From NCBI GenBank assembly GCA_907163345.1, contig CAJQUN010000014.1, positions 868,001 to 932,000 on the forward strand: 64,000 nucleotides of DNA, in the 5' to 3' direction. The stretch is from Haberlea rhodopensis. Taxonomy: Eukaryota > Streptophyta > Magnoliopsida > Lamiales > Gesneriaceae. How positions within the stretch are numbered: the first letter of the stretch is position 1; each line of letters starts with the position of its first letter. The notes under the pieces are model-generated. The model saw only the letters and a program-made list of their open reading frames with translations. It was not told the origin of the DNA and did no database searches. The translations under genes and the position numbers were made by a program. This document shows, in pieces, positions 43,925 through 55,281 of this stretch.

Positions 43925-46555
43925 ATGTGGACGATGATTCATGCTCAGGTGTATAGCGAGGTTTCATACCACTTATTATATGACGAGGTATCATGCCGTC
44001 AATTCTATAGCGATGGATTGTGCCGCTATGTACTCAGCACAGGATTTTGCCGCCTTCGAGCGATGGGTGCTGACTACGTACTATTATCGAGCGACGGAGA
44101 CAGGTATGCCGCTATATTGATAGCGATGAGGTATGGCATATTACTTGTGTTAGCATTATTGTGGATACTATGTGTTGCTATATATATGCCATGTGTTTGA
44201 CGATTAGATTATGGATGTCGTGTATTGACATGTACCGTCGTATGTTTGACGATGTTAGTTGGATGTCATATGTTGACATATGCCGTCACGGGATGACGAT
44301 GACATAGTTGATGTTCTATGTAGACGTGTGGCGTTGTTTTGATGATTAATACATTTATGTTATGTATTTGGTTATATGGTTTGAGTGCCTTGGTGGGCAC
44401 ATGGTAGTGTCTGAGTCACTAGTTGACGAGACCATTATGCCGAGCAAGTTGCTCGAGGAACTATTGGGTGCGCCGTATAGGAATTATTCCGCAGCACATA
44501 TTCGAAGTATATATTTGTCGAGCAATGATACCCTTGGGTATGCTCGTTGGTTTGGCTAGAGCCAAGTGTTTGGTGGTAAGAGTAGTCATTGAGGAAACTA
44601 CTCGCTTGTGTTGTGACGTAGGGTAGACATGGTTGCACCCACCCTGAGGGTGTGGGATAAGTCTTAACGGATTACGACTGCATCATAAGTGAGTAAGGGC
44701 ACCGGGTTGCCCATTGTGCTTGGTATTTTAGAGATATGCTGGGCGATGACCCACAACTCTAATAGTTTGTACGGGATGGCATACCGAGATGGAACATATG
44801 GTTTGTTGGTAGACTTGATATGAACCTATGGAGACAGCACTTTGCTAGCCAGATATCGTAGTGATGATATAGTGTGCTTGTTGGGGCCATGATACTGCTC
44901 GTTGGAACCAAGTTTGGCAAATCGTAAAGTGATACGATGTGGATTATGGTGGACTTTAGTAGTCACCACGTCATTTGAGGTTGAGGTTGTGCATGCCTCA
45001 TTGAAACGTGTATACGTTTATGTTTAATTTTGATGAGACTTGTCTGGGACAACTCATGAGTTGGAGTACCAACAAGAGAGTCATCAAGTCGTCGTTGACT
45101 CGATCTGAGGGAACCCGTGTATTTGGGATGAAATGGGTGTTATTGTATCCAGTTTTTCCGAACAGTGGTTCGAGACTTGTGAATCTCGAGTTCGATGGCA
45201 TTTCCCTTGTGGGGAAGGAGGTAGTATTATACCTATTCGGAAATCTTTGAAAGAGTCGGTGAGTTGGTACGTGTGGTGTTGATCTTGGGAATCACACCGT
45301 GTTGTTGATCGTCGATTATCGTTCTTCACTGGATAGGGAATGACTCAGAATTGACGGTTGTGTTTGGGGCTTCGGGGTATGTTGTAGATACCCGAGCCGA
45401 GTGCATTGAGTATGCATGCGATGTTAGTGCTTAGGCAGGTATACTGGTGAGTATACAGATGCCAATTATTGATTTCCTTTCTGTCAAGCATAGAGTTATG
45501 CTACTTTTGGATGGTTAAATCTCTGATGAGAAATATGGAACACCTTGAGATTGGGAATCTCCATGGCACGATTATTATGAGAAACAATCGTGAAGTTGGT
45601 TGACTCCCTTTGAGGAGTGATTATCTTGCGAGGATTGAGATGTTTCCTTGTTGGTGTTTTCATTCGAGTTATGCGATAGCCTTCCCAAGTTGGATTGTTA
45701 AATCCTAGGGTTATCAAGGGATGGCAGGAATTCGGATTTATTGGGTGTCGCTGTCGACACAAGCGTTGAGGATGCAATGGGTTTATTGCATGTCCTTTCA
45801 GAATTTGAACTCTGTGGAGTCTCGATGGTTTATTTATGATCAGGATGTGATCCTTGGAATATCCGGAGGTGGACATCTTGTGAGATGTCTTTTGTGTGAA
45901 TCTGTGGCCGTGAGTTGCCCAAATTGAGTTGCAATGATGCGACTGCTCATTCGATGGAGGAGGTTTGAAAGTGGAGATCCAGATTTAGTATGTGTACATC
46001 GTGGTATACTAATGTTTCCCCCGTAACGATGTATGTTAGACGTCGTGAGTCATGATAGAGATGTCATTGGATGATATCTACGATAGAATCAGGGAGCGAT
46101 TCGAATCCTTGCAGTTTCAGTTGACTAACTGTTTTTGGACTGTTAGCGTTGAGTGGTGCTGACACTTTTGACGTTATGATGGATTTGGAAGTCTATTCCA
46201 CTCCAGAGATTGACACGAGGTCAACGTTCTCACGGTTGAGGTGTCATTCAGGATGCGTTCTTACTAGTTGTATTAGAACTAAGGATGACTGTCCGATCTA
46301 CGGTCGTAAGTATTGGTTGTTTTGCAGTCATGAGGGACTGACTTTTGGGATGAACCGCATCGAGGTACGTTTTGCCTCTTGGGTGATATGTTGGTTTTGG
46401 TATGCTCTGTTTCATAGTTTGTTGTGAGGTAAGTATCCTCGCGTTTATTAAGACGATCCTAATATGGTCAAGGATCGAGGTTATGGCTTCATGTTGTTGT
46501 TTAGCCTGGGTGTTACGTGATACACCGGTGTTAATTTCGAGGACGAAATTCTTTT

Positions 46556-46567
46556 AGTGGGGGATAT
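46556..46567 (+). promoter_or_regulatory. X-right polypurine tract
   Basis: AGTGGGGGAT stands just before the 3' LTR start TGTGATGACC (46568), behind the conserved ATTTCGAGGACGAAAT inverted repeat. Confidence 0.85.
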
Positions 46568-48493
46568 TGTGATGACCAGGGATTAAAGATGTTAATCCCG
46601 TAGTGTTAATAACCCCTAAAGTTGTTTTACGTGGCGAATTGGAGTTTAATCGAGGTGTTGGGCCTTCCGGGCTCGTCTATTTGAGTAGTTGGGATCGTTG
46701 GATCCCGAGGTTGAGATCGTATTCTCATTTCGGTGAAAACCTGTGAGTTGGGTTTTTAGTGTGACTCAGAATCTCGGGTGCTTTGTGTGGGCACCGGTAG
46801 GGAGTTTTTGAGTTAGAGAGAGAATTTTTGAAAACAGATGATTTTTAATGAATCATTATGTATTTGTGGGGCTGTTAGTATTTCGGGGTATTTTTGCTAT
46901 AAATACTAGTTGAACCCGAGATTTTAATTATCGGAACCATTTCAGCACCTTATTTTCTCTCTCCCCGCACCCGCGCCATTTCCGATCCCCTTTGACCCCC
47001 GCGCACAAAAGTGCTTCGCCCGCCGCCGTCCGGCCGCCGTTCGGCGCGTCCGACCCGCCGCCGCCTTCGTCTCGTCGAGGCGCAGCTATCCCCTCCGGCA
47101 ATTCGAAGTTTGGTCGCGTTTCTCGTTCGGATTTTGGCAGAATGCGTCGATCCCCAAAAGCTAGGGTTCATCGATTTCGAACATTTTCCTTCCGATTTTC
47201 GATTGGGTAACCTCCCTTACCCCTTTTTCGTCATTTTCGTGTATTTCCCTGCCATTTTTGTGTTCGATTTGTTCGAATTCTTGCTGTTGGCGTGAGTTGG
47301 TTCGAATTTATGCATTTTTCGTGGGTTAGGGTTCGAAAATTGGGGTTTTTGGCAGGGGTGTGGCGATTCTTGTTATGGGTCGTTTATTACATGTTTTAGA
47401 TGTATTAGGATGTTTAATTGTGTTCGAATTTAGGGCTTTGAATTCGAATTTTGGGGGTTTTGGCATGTGGGGCGATTATTCATGTTGTTGATTGGTTAAT
47501 TCATATTTTAGATGAATTATGGTGTTTAATTGGGTTCGAATTGTGGAGTGAGGGTTCGAAAAATTTATGGGGAGCTCTTGAGCAATTTTCGTTGATGTCT
47601 CATTCGATTTTCCCTCCCTGCATGTACTCTACCCCGGGTCCTTGAAATGGTTAATTGTCGTGTGTTGACAATATTTTTAGGGTTATGGGTGTGCTTGAGC
47701 ATGGGTTGCATGTTCGTAAATAATTGTGAATTATTTATCGTGTTAGCACATCGTTCCTCGGGGCATGGAACACGAACAAGGTTTAGCTCGGACTTCGGAG
47801 ATTTAAGGTACGTATTGACGTACGAGCATAGCCCTTTAATATAATTGCGATTGTTGAGTGCTTGGTACACTGTATTGCAATGAATGTGTGTGAATTGCAT
47901 GGTTTATTGTGGAAATGCAGGACTCATGATATTAGTAATAAACGGAGATTGAAATGCATGGTTTATTGTACTTTCTTCAAATGCTTATATATGCATTGAG
48001 AATTGCATGGTGCCGCTTTTGAGCGAGCAGTGATTTGGATGTTGTCGCCTGTGAGCGAACATCGATTATGACGCCGCTGCCATCGAGCATGCGTGGAATT
48101 GGAATGCCACTATTGTAGAGTGAGCAATGAATGGAGATATGAAACCATAAGTGAGGAACACGGATTATTTTTAATCATTGTTTTAATGATTTGATGTTAT
48201 TATTTATGACATTGGTATATGGCTCATAGAATTGTTAATCAATGTAATGATTAACTGGCATTTGGGAATCTGATGGTTTCAGTGTTTTGAGAACAGGGAC
48301 AGTACAGGAAACCCCGGATGATGATGATGCCATCCAGGGAGTATATTTTGTATTTCATAGCATTTACATTGTTGTAAATTATGAATTATATTGTTATGGT
48401 TACTGGATTGGGATATTGGTATGCTCACCCCGTGTGGGGACTGTCTCTGTTGGGGCAGGTGAACAGGTACATCGATGGCTTTGGAGTTGAGCT
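46568..48493 (+). repeat. X-right 3' LTR, left part
   Basis: It matches 34197-36120 with scattered substitutions and has the same TATA box (46898-46905) and AAGGTACGTA module (47805-47824). G3 is inserted after GAGCT at 48493. The LTR resumes at 57291 for 22 bp and is then cut by the copia element at 57313. Confidence 0.93.
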
Positions 48494-48925
48494 TGTAGGG
48501 TCTTCCTACCTTAATATCATTTAGTACACATAAATTGGACAGAACATGCATTTATAACCTTTTAAGGGTTCCGGTTGTAGTTTGAGCTAGGGAGATTACA
48601 GGCCAAAAATAAAGTTTTCAAAGCTATTTAATTACATTCCCAATAAAGAATGTTAAAGCTATAGATTTACACTACTCCTAGAGTAGAGACTATCAAAAAA
48701 ATCCTGCATCCTACGTTCATCATGCTCCCTTTAGCTCACTTCCTCAACCCGACCCTAGGCCCTTGGTCCAAAAGTGTACCTACAGGGATAACACATCATG
48801 AGCATTCATATATTTACTTAACATTATATAAAAGCATACAATAATGCATAACATCTTAGTTAAGTAAAAGTTATTGGTCGTCCTCCGACCTCCTTGGTTA
48901 TCCCTGACTCTTATTCATGTTTGGG

Positions 48926-49180
48926 GTGTCTTACCCCATTGTATGGCATCTTACCATATCATAATAATTGCGTGGCATCTTACCACGTGGGCATCTTACC
49001 CAATCATATGGCGTCTTACCATATCATAAACATTGCGTGGCATCTTACCATGTGGGCATCTTACCCAATCATATGGCGTCTTACCATATCATAAACATTG
49101 CGTGGCATCTTACCACGAGGGCATCTTACCCAATCCTATACTTTGGGTGGTGTCTTACCACATGGGCGTCTTACCCAATC
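48926..49180 (-). repeat. Twelve-copy GGTAAGA(T/C)(G/A)C tandem array in G3 LTR
   Basis: On the minus strand GGTAAGA occurs 12 times in about 255 bp, in units of roughly 20 bp grouped into a 61-bp higher-order repeat (CATATGG.., CACGTGG.., GATTGGG.. contexts). The other LTR has the same array at 55714-55968. GGTAAG equals a strong 5' splice-site core. Confidence 0.95.
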
Positions 49181-49229
49181 ATACACGTCGTATGACCTTA
49201 TCATAAACTTCGTCATTATAGACGTCCTC

Positions 49230-49406
49230 ATAACATCGTTATCATAAACATCATCTTAAGCATCATCATCGTATCATCATCATAAGCATCATCATTATAA
49301 ATATCATCATAGATATCATCATCATAACATCATCTTAAACGTCATCATCGTAAACATCATCTTAAACGTCATCATCGTAAACATCATCTTAAACATCATC
49401 ATAATA
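49230..49406. repeat. CATCAT/TTAAACGTCATCATCG simple repeat in G3 LTR
   Basis: An ATCATC-rich stretch with about three 24-26-bp units (AAACATCATCTTAAACGTCA). The right LTR has one 2-bp difference here, so the array is a length-changing spot. Confidence 0.9.
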
Positions 49407-50505
49407 TGTAAGGGCATGGTTTACCGTCCGATGCTCGTACGTCTCTTACGTACCTTAATTCCCAAAAGTGGAGAATTTGGAGAGCTTTATCTCCTGGATG
49501 TTGTGGGCACCTGGGATGGTTCTACACAACCATACAAATTGATATTAGAAGCTAAACATAGTCCAATATCCAAAAATCCCACAAAAAAAATCAAAAATCC
49601 ACTTTTCTTCAGCTCGCGATCGATCGCCACCCAGGCGCGATCGATCGCGAGATCGCACTGGACGAGGGGCCAAAATCTCCTTCTTGGCGATCGATCGCCA
49701 CTTTTGGCGCGATCGATCGCCAGGCCCGCCGATCGATCGCCCAAAAGTGGCGATCGATCGCCAAATGCCTCTGGCTGGTACTGGACGCTCGCGATCGATC
49801 GCCAAGGACGGGCGATCGATCGCCGAGTGCTGTACATCGAATTTTCGCCATTAATGCTCATTTTTCAAGCTCTTTCACATACCATCCCAAAACCAAACTT
49901 CCATAAAACATCAATAACATCATAACCCACCAAAACCAACATAAAACACTTCCAAAATCATACCCCAACCATACACAACACATACCCAAACAAACCCACA
50001 TAAAACATCAAAAACTTAACCCATTTCAACACCAAACATCATAAAACTTGTAGGAATGGTTCCATACCTCTTGTAGGCTCCAAATCCTAGCAAATATCAC
50101 ACAAATAAGGATTTTGTGGGACTTTTCTCCTCCTCTTTTGGTGAGTTTCGAAAATGGGGTAGGGTTTGGGGTTGGGAAGTGATTTGGGGATTTTTAAAAG
50201 GTGAGAGTAAAGTGGGGGGTTTAAAGTGATGGGTATGGGATTAAAAAGGGGTTGTAATGACTTAATAAAAAGTGTACCCCAAACTTAACATGATGTATAA
50301 AATACCCTACTTGGTATTTCAAAAGCATTTTTCAACAATGCTCTAAACTTCATTTAAAATCACATCTTCCTCATATTGACAATTAACACAATTAATCATG
50401 TTAACATCTTAATACCCAACACATAAATCCTATCAACACATGATACATCATATAAACATAATTAATGTCCAAGTTACCATTAATTAATTTCGGGGCATCA
50501 CATTA

Positions 50506-50537
50506 CTCCCCTACTTACAAGATTTCGTCCTCGAAAT
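50506..50537 (-). promoter_or_regulatory. G3 polypurine tract and inverted repeat
   Basis: The minus strand reads ATTTCGAGGACGAAAT (about 50522-50537), then AGTAGGGGAG (50506-50515), next to the 3' LTR end. Confidence 0.88.
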
Positions 50538-50560
50538 CGCATGCACTTACCCAAAAGAAA

Positions 50561-53500
50561 CTAAACATAAATCATACCAGAAAATAGTTCGGGGTAATGC
50601 TGCATCATATGCCGCTCCGTCTCCCACGTAGCCTCCTCGACACCCCGACGATCCCACTGAACTTTGACCATTGGTATAACTTTACTTCGTAGTCTGCGAT
50701 CCTCACGATCCAGAATTCTGACCGGTCGTTCAACGTAGGATACATCTGAGTCTAACTGCACTTCAGTAGGCTGTAACACATGAGACGGATCTGGCTCATA
50801 CTTCCTCAACATAGAAACATGGAAGACATCATGAATCCCAGATAAGGACGGCGGTAGAGCCAATCGGTAAGCCAAAGTGCCGATACGCTGTAACACCTCA
50901 TACGGTCCAACATACCTCGGGGATAACTTCCCCCGCATACCAAATCGAACAACACCCCTGAAGGGTGAGATTTTCAAGAAGACCTTGTCTCCCACTTGAA
51001 ATTCTAGCGGCCGTCGCCGCTTATTGGCATAGGCTGCTTGCCTATCTTGGGCCGCTTTCATCTTTAAGCGTATCATCTTAATCTTTTCTTCCATGTCCTT
51101 AATCATATCCGGTCCTCCGACCGCTTTACTCGTCAAGTCCTCCCAATACAGCGGTGACCTACATCGTCGTCCGTAAAGAGCTTCAAAAGGGGCCATTTGA
51201 ATGCTCGCCTGATAGCTGTTATTGTAGGAGAACTCTACCAGAGGTATAGACTCTTGCCACGGAGTATCAAACTCCAAAACACATGCCCTCAATATATCTT
51301 CGAGCGTTTGTATAGTACGCTCCGTTTGGCCATCAGTCTGAGGGTGATAAGCTGTACTTAGTCTCACCTCGGTGCCCAAAGCTGTCTGGAGACCCTCCCA
51401 GAAATGAGAAGTAAACCTTGGGTCTCTGTCAGACACGATCGAGACTGGAATCCCATGCAATCTCACTACATCCCGTACATATAATTGGGCCATCTTTAGA
51501 TACGTGAAAGTCATACTGTAAGGGATGAAATGAGCTACCTTCGTCAGCCTATCTACGATCACCCAGATCGCATCAAATCCAGAGGCCGACCTTGGTAAGT
51601 GGGTCACGAAGTCCATAGATATATGCTCCCACTTCCACTTAGGTACCTCCAAGCTCTTCAGCTCGCCACCAGGCCTCTGCCTTTCTGCCTTTACTTGTTG
51701 GCAGATCAAACATCTCTTAACGAAGCTGATCACATCACGCTTCATGCGTCTCCACCAGAATTGACCACTTAGGTCCTTATACATCTTTCTTCCACCGGGG
51801 TGGATACTGAACCGGCTACTATGAGCCCGTTCTAAAATTCCTTTACGCAATCCTGGCGCATCTGGGACCACCCATCGGTTGCCCAATCTTAAAGAGTCAT
51901 CTTCAGCCACACTAAACTTTGTTGGCTGGCCTCGAAGTGCTATTGATGACCATCTCTGCACTTCATCATCCAACCTCTGGGCTTTCCTGATTGCCTCAAA
52001 TACGTCTGGCTCGGCTAATAAGGTCGACACTCGCACCGGCGACGTGTCTACATCGAAATCATAGCCCAGATGGCAATAAGAAATCATTAAAGCTGATAAA
52101 CACATAACGTCCTCAGCGGTGCTCTTCACCTTCCGACTTAAGGCGTCTGCTATCAAATTTGCCTTACCAGGATGGTACTCAATTTCACAGTCATAATCCT
52201 TGAGTAAGTCCATCCACCTCCTTTGCCTCATATTCAACTCTGCCTGAGTGAACAAGAACTTCAGGCTCTTATGGTCCGTAAAAATGGTAAACGTAGTACC
52301 ATAAAGGTAATGACGCCAAATCTTCAAGGCGAAAATGATAGCTGCCAGTTCCAGATCATGGACTGGGTACCTGGTCTCATGAGGCTTCAACTGTCTCGAA
52401 GCATAGGCTACCACTTGTCTGTCTTGCATCAGTACACAGCCCAAACCTTGCAATGATGCATCCGTGTACAAAGCAAACCTCTTGTCCTCAGACGGAATCA
52501 CCAACACTGGTGCTGTCGTCAAACGACGCTTCAATTCTTGGAAGCTTTCCTCACAAGCTTCGGACCAAAAGAATGGGACTCCTTTCTGAGTCAGCTGTGT
52601 CAATGGCTTAGCGATCTTGGAAAACCCCTCGACAAAACGTCGGTAATAACCTGCTAAGCCAAGAAAACTCCGTATCTCGGGTACAGAAGTGGGTGCTGCC
52701 CACTCCATCACAGCTTCAATCTTCCTCGGATCCACAGATATCCCTTGGCTAGATATGACATGGCCTAGGAACACCACGCTGTCCAACCAGAATTCGCACT
52801 TGCTAAGCTTAGCATACAACTGATGATCCCTAAGGATCTGAAGTACTGTCCTCAAGTGCCGTACATGATCTTCTTCAGTCCTAGAGTAGATGAGTATGTC
52901 GTCAATGAAAACTATGACGAATTGATCCAAATACGGCTGGAACACCTTGTTCATCAAACTCATGAAAACAGCCGGGGCATTTGTCACCCCAAAAGGCATG
53001 ACTAGGAATTCATAATGCCCATACCTAGTCCTGAAGGCTGTCTTCTGGACATCCTCTTCTCTTACTCGAATCTGATGGTACCCCGACCTCAGATCGATCT
53101 TACTGTAGAGCCTCGTACCCTGCAACTGATCAAACAAATCATCGATCCTCGGAAGTGGGTACTTATTCTTTACCGTAGCTTTGTTCAGTTGTCTGTAATC
53201 GATGCACAAACGCATCGAACCATCTTTCTTCTTCACAAATAAAACTGGTGCTCCCCAGGGCGATACGCTAGGGCGTATATAGCCCTTAACAAGGAGCTCC
53301 TGCAACTGAATCTTTAGTTCCCTTAGCTCCGCTGGTGCCATCCTATAAGGGGCACGAGAAATGGCAGACGTCCCTGGTAATAACTCAATCCCAAACTCGA
53401 CCTCTCTCGTCGGTGGGAATCCGGGAATCTCCTCCGGAAAGACATCAGGGAACTCCGCCACTACGGGCACATCCTCAACTTTCACTTCTCCTTTCTTTTC

Positions 53501-54436
53501 CGTAACATCGACGGCATAAATGAGATATCCTGAATGACCTCGTTCCAACAACTGCGCCATCTTGACAGCAGATATCAACGGAATCTTAGAGCGAGAACCA
53601 TCCCCATAGAACGTCCATGGAACTCCCATATCGGATTTAAACCGTACAGTTCTCTGCCTGCAGTTCACAACTGCCTGATACCTGTTCAGAACATCAATGC
53701 CCAGAATGCAATCAAAATCTGACATTCCCAGAACAATCAAGTCTGACCTTAGTTCCTTATCCTCAAAATAAATGAGGCCATTGTAGACGATCCGATCAGT
53801 AATCATACTTCTTCCAGCGGGGGTCGAGACTATAAGAGGCGTGGGCGACGGAGAAGTGCATAAGTGGTGCCTTTCCACAAAACTTGTCGACACAAAAGAG
53901 TGTGACGCACCTGTGTCGATCAATATAAAAGCAGGGTGCGTAAATAAAAGACACGTACCCGCTATAACCTCCTCCGGAGCCGCTGAAGCCTGCTCCCTTG
54001 TCAGTGCATAGACTTGTCCTTGAGGTGGCCCCATGGGCTGACCTCCATGCTGTCTTGGTACAAAGGGTGGTCTGTGCTGTGCTGTCCTATCTGCAGGCCT
54101 CCCCGCAGAACCCTGTTGACTTCCCCTGTTGGGACACTGTCTAGCAAAGTGGCCCTTGTCGCCACAAACATAGCACCCTATACAGTCCTTCGCCAGATGT
54201 GGTTGTCCACAAAGAGTGCATTGGATCCTCCCGGATCTGTCTCCCTGAGACTGCCCCCTTCCAGATGGGGCATCACCTCTTCGATTTCCTTTCCACCTAT
54301 TGTCGGACTTCTTACCACTAAACCTTGACGCTGAGGAGTTCCCCCTTGACTTGAACTGATCATTCCTCGGCTTCAAATTATCCGGAGTGGATTTCTGATG
54401 AGGGTGCCGACGGTGGTACAACATCAGGGTATGCAC
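50561..54436 (-). CDS. G3 gag C-terminus and complete pol polyprotein
   Basis: One open frame of about 1290 codons without a stop. In order it has a zinc-knuckle part (CTLCGQPHLAKDC and CYVCGDKGHFARQC, about 54150-54250), protease (LIDTGASHSFVS, about 53890), reverse transcriptase (LCIDYRQLNK about 53200; FIDDILIYS about 52890), RNase H (YTDASLQGLG about 52460), integrase HHCC zinc domain (about 51680-51800), catalytic core (MDFVTHLP, DRDPRFTSHFW, YHPQTDGQTERT, about 51330-51620), a GPY/F-type module (about 50900-51000) and a chromodomain-like end (VKVQWDRRGVEEATWE, about 50620-50680). The first codons up to about 54395 belong to the wrong frame: the real gag start is at 55076 and a one-base insertion separates the two parts. 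Confidence 0.95.
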   Translation of the reverse strand: MHTLMLYHRRHPHQKSTPDNLKPRNDQFKSRGNSSASRFSGKKSDNRWKGNRRGDAPSGRGQSQGDRSGRIQCTLCGQPHLAKDCIGCYVCGDKGHFARQCPNRGSQQGSAGRPADRTAQHRPPFVPRQHGGQPMGPPQGQVYALTREQASAAPEEVIAGTCLLFTHPAFILIDTGASHSFVSTSFVERHHLCTSPSPTPLIVSTPAGRSMITDRIVYNGLIYFEDKELRSDLIVLGMSDFDCILGIDVLNRYQAVVNCRQRTVRFKSDMGVPWTFYGDGSRSKIPLISAVKMAQLLERGHSGYLIYAVDVTEKKGEVKVEDVPVVAEFPDVFPEEIPGFPPTREVEFGIELLPGTSAISRAPYRMAPAELRELKIQLQELLVKGYIRPSVSPWGAPVLFVKKKDGSMRLCIDYRQLNKATVKNKYPLPRIDDLFDQLQGTRLYSKIDLRSGYHQIRVREEDVQKTAFRTRYGHYEFLVMPFGVTNAPAVFMSLMNKVFQPYLDQFVIVFIDDILIYSRTEEDHVRHLRTVLQILRDHQLYAKLSKCEFWLDSVVFLGHVISSQGISVDPRKIEAVMEWAAPTSVPEIRSFLGLAGYYRRFVEGFSKIAKPLTQLTQKGVPFFWSEACEESFQELKRRLTTAPVLVIPSEDKRFALYTDASLQGLGCVLMQDRQVVAYASRQLKPHETRYPVHDLELAAIIFALKIWRHYLYGTTFTIFTDHKSLKFLFTQAELNMRQRRWMDLLKDYDCEIEYHPGKANLIADALSRKVKSTAEDVMCLSALMISYCHLGYDFDVDTSPVRVSTLLAEPDVFEAIRKAQRLDDEVQRWSSIALRGQPTKFSVAEDDSLRLGNRWVVPDAPGLRKGILERAHSSRFSIHPGGRKMYKDLSGQFWWRRMKRDVISFVKRCLICQQVKAERQRPGGELKSLEVPKWKWEHISMDFVTHLPRSASGFDAIWVIVDRLTKVAHFIPYSMTFTYLKMAQLYVRDVVRLHGIPVSIVSDRDPRFTSHFWEGLQTALGTEVRLSTAYHPQTDGQTERTIQTLEDILRACVLEFDTPWQESIPLVEFSYNNSYQASIQMAPFEALYGRRCRSPLYWEDLTSKAVGGPDMIKDMEEKIKMIRLKMKAAQDRQAAYANKRRRPLEFQVGDKVFLKISPFRGVVRFGMRGKLSPRYVGPYEVLQRIGTLAYRLALPPSLSGIHDVFHVSMLRKYEPDPSHVLQPTEVQLDSDVSYVERPVRILDREDRRLRSKVIPMVKVQWDRRGVEEATWETERHMMQHYPELFSGMIYV

Positions 54437-55076
54437 CCACTCCTAGTTCGGCTAGCTCAGCCCTTGAGAGTGCATCATCAAAACAAGTAGGGCCATAAGT
54501 GATCACCCTATCGTATAGCTCCGGCCTCAGACCCTTCATGAAATTCCTCATCTTTGCTTGCGTGCTTGTGGCAATGTGAGGCACATATCGGAGCAAGGAG
54601 CAAAACTGAAGAGCATAATCCGATACCGACATATTACCTTGCTTGAGGTGAGTGAATTCATCTTCCTTAGCCTGTCGTGCTGCAGCCGAGAAATAACGGT
54701 TCAGGAAGCGAGTTCGAAACATTTTCCAGTTAACTTCATGCCCTTGAGCCTCTTGCTCTACCACAGTGGTCTTCCACCACATTAACGCCTTCTTGGCCAA
54801 TTGGAACTCCGCTAACCGTATCCATGCTGTCTTCGCACATGGGGCTGCCACAAAGATTTGCTCTATTCTTTCTAACCATTCCTCAGCTCGTTCCCCAGTT
54901 TCGGTTCCTTCAAAGGTTGGGGGTCGGTAAGCAAGAAACTGAGTTAGGCTTAGCTCCCCTGGCAACAACTGTTGCTCGGCCGGTTCATCATCAAAAGCTG
55001 GCGGGGGTAGGGGATTCGTACGCCCCGCGCTTGCATTGACGCTCACTGCGTCACCTACCTCCACATTTGCTGCCAT
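54378..55076 (-). pseudogene. G3 gag N-terminus, split from pol by a frameshift
   Basis: The ATG at 55076 comes one base after TTGTGTTGCAG, as in G1 and G2. It encodes the capsid-like retrotransposon gag domain (LPGELSLTQFLAYRPPTFEG and AEEWLERIEQIF stretches) up to GVGAYPDVVPPSAPS, then stops at 54378. Beside G1-B, where gag and pol are one frame, an extra base near 54395-54400 explains the break. A programmed shift is possible but less likely because relatives need none. Confidence 0.93.
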
Positions 55077-55265
55077 ACTGCAACACAAGGATTAACAACA
55101 AGATCCAAAAGCAGTTCGTATAATACTTCGTTAGATAAACAAAACATGTTAGCATAACATCATATACTTCATATGCAACTTATGCACAAAACATGTTCGA
55201 AAGTAATCACCTAGCTAACTTATTGCTAAGGCTACCCTTCACTCATCCCGGGTTATCTAACCACT

Positions 55266-55277
55266 GCTCTGATACCA
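55266..55277 (-). promoter_or_regulatory. G3 primer binding site (tRNA-iMet)
   Basis: GCTCTGATACCA, minus sense TGGTATCAGAGC, four bases from the 5' LTR. Confidence 0.96.
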
Positions 55278-55281
55278 CTAA

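Larger units (their letters stand above)
42625..46567 (+). mobile_element. X-right internal region, non-coding, repeat-rich
   Basis: It begins with the primer site (42629-42640) and ends with an inverted repeat (AATTTCGAGGACGAAATT, about 46533-46550) and purine tract AGTGGGGGAT (46556-46565). Between them are AGCG/GCCGC arrays (about 43118-43540), a 59-bp tandem array (43571-43924) and about 2.3 kb of single-copy-like DNA (44.2-46.5 kb). The latter resembles X-left internal DNA but has no long frame or recognised protein motif on either strand. Confidence 0.8.
48494..50502 (-). repeat. G3 3' LTR
   Basis: TGTAGGGTC ... GGGGCATCACA. It contains a TCTTACC array (48926-49180), a CATCAT-rich array (about 49230-49406), the GTACGT..ACGTACC module (49436-49454) and eight palindromes (49615-49824). 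Read on the minus strand the order is palindromes, module, CATCAT complement, GGTAAGA array. Confidence 0.96.

Noticed and set aside
44998..46427. Captured host gene exons in the X internal region
   Set aside because: Short frames exist on both strands but no recognisable domain or splice pattern; X-left has related DNA, so this is element sequence.
48926..49180. CRISPR-like array of short regular repeats
   Set aside because: Plant nuclear DNA, repeats run into each other without unique spacers, and the array is in both LTRs of a retrotransposon.
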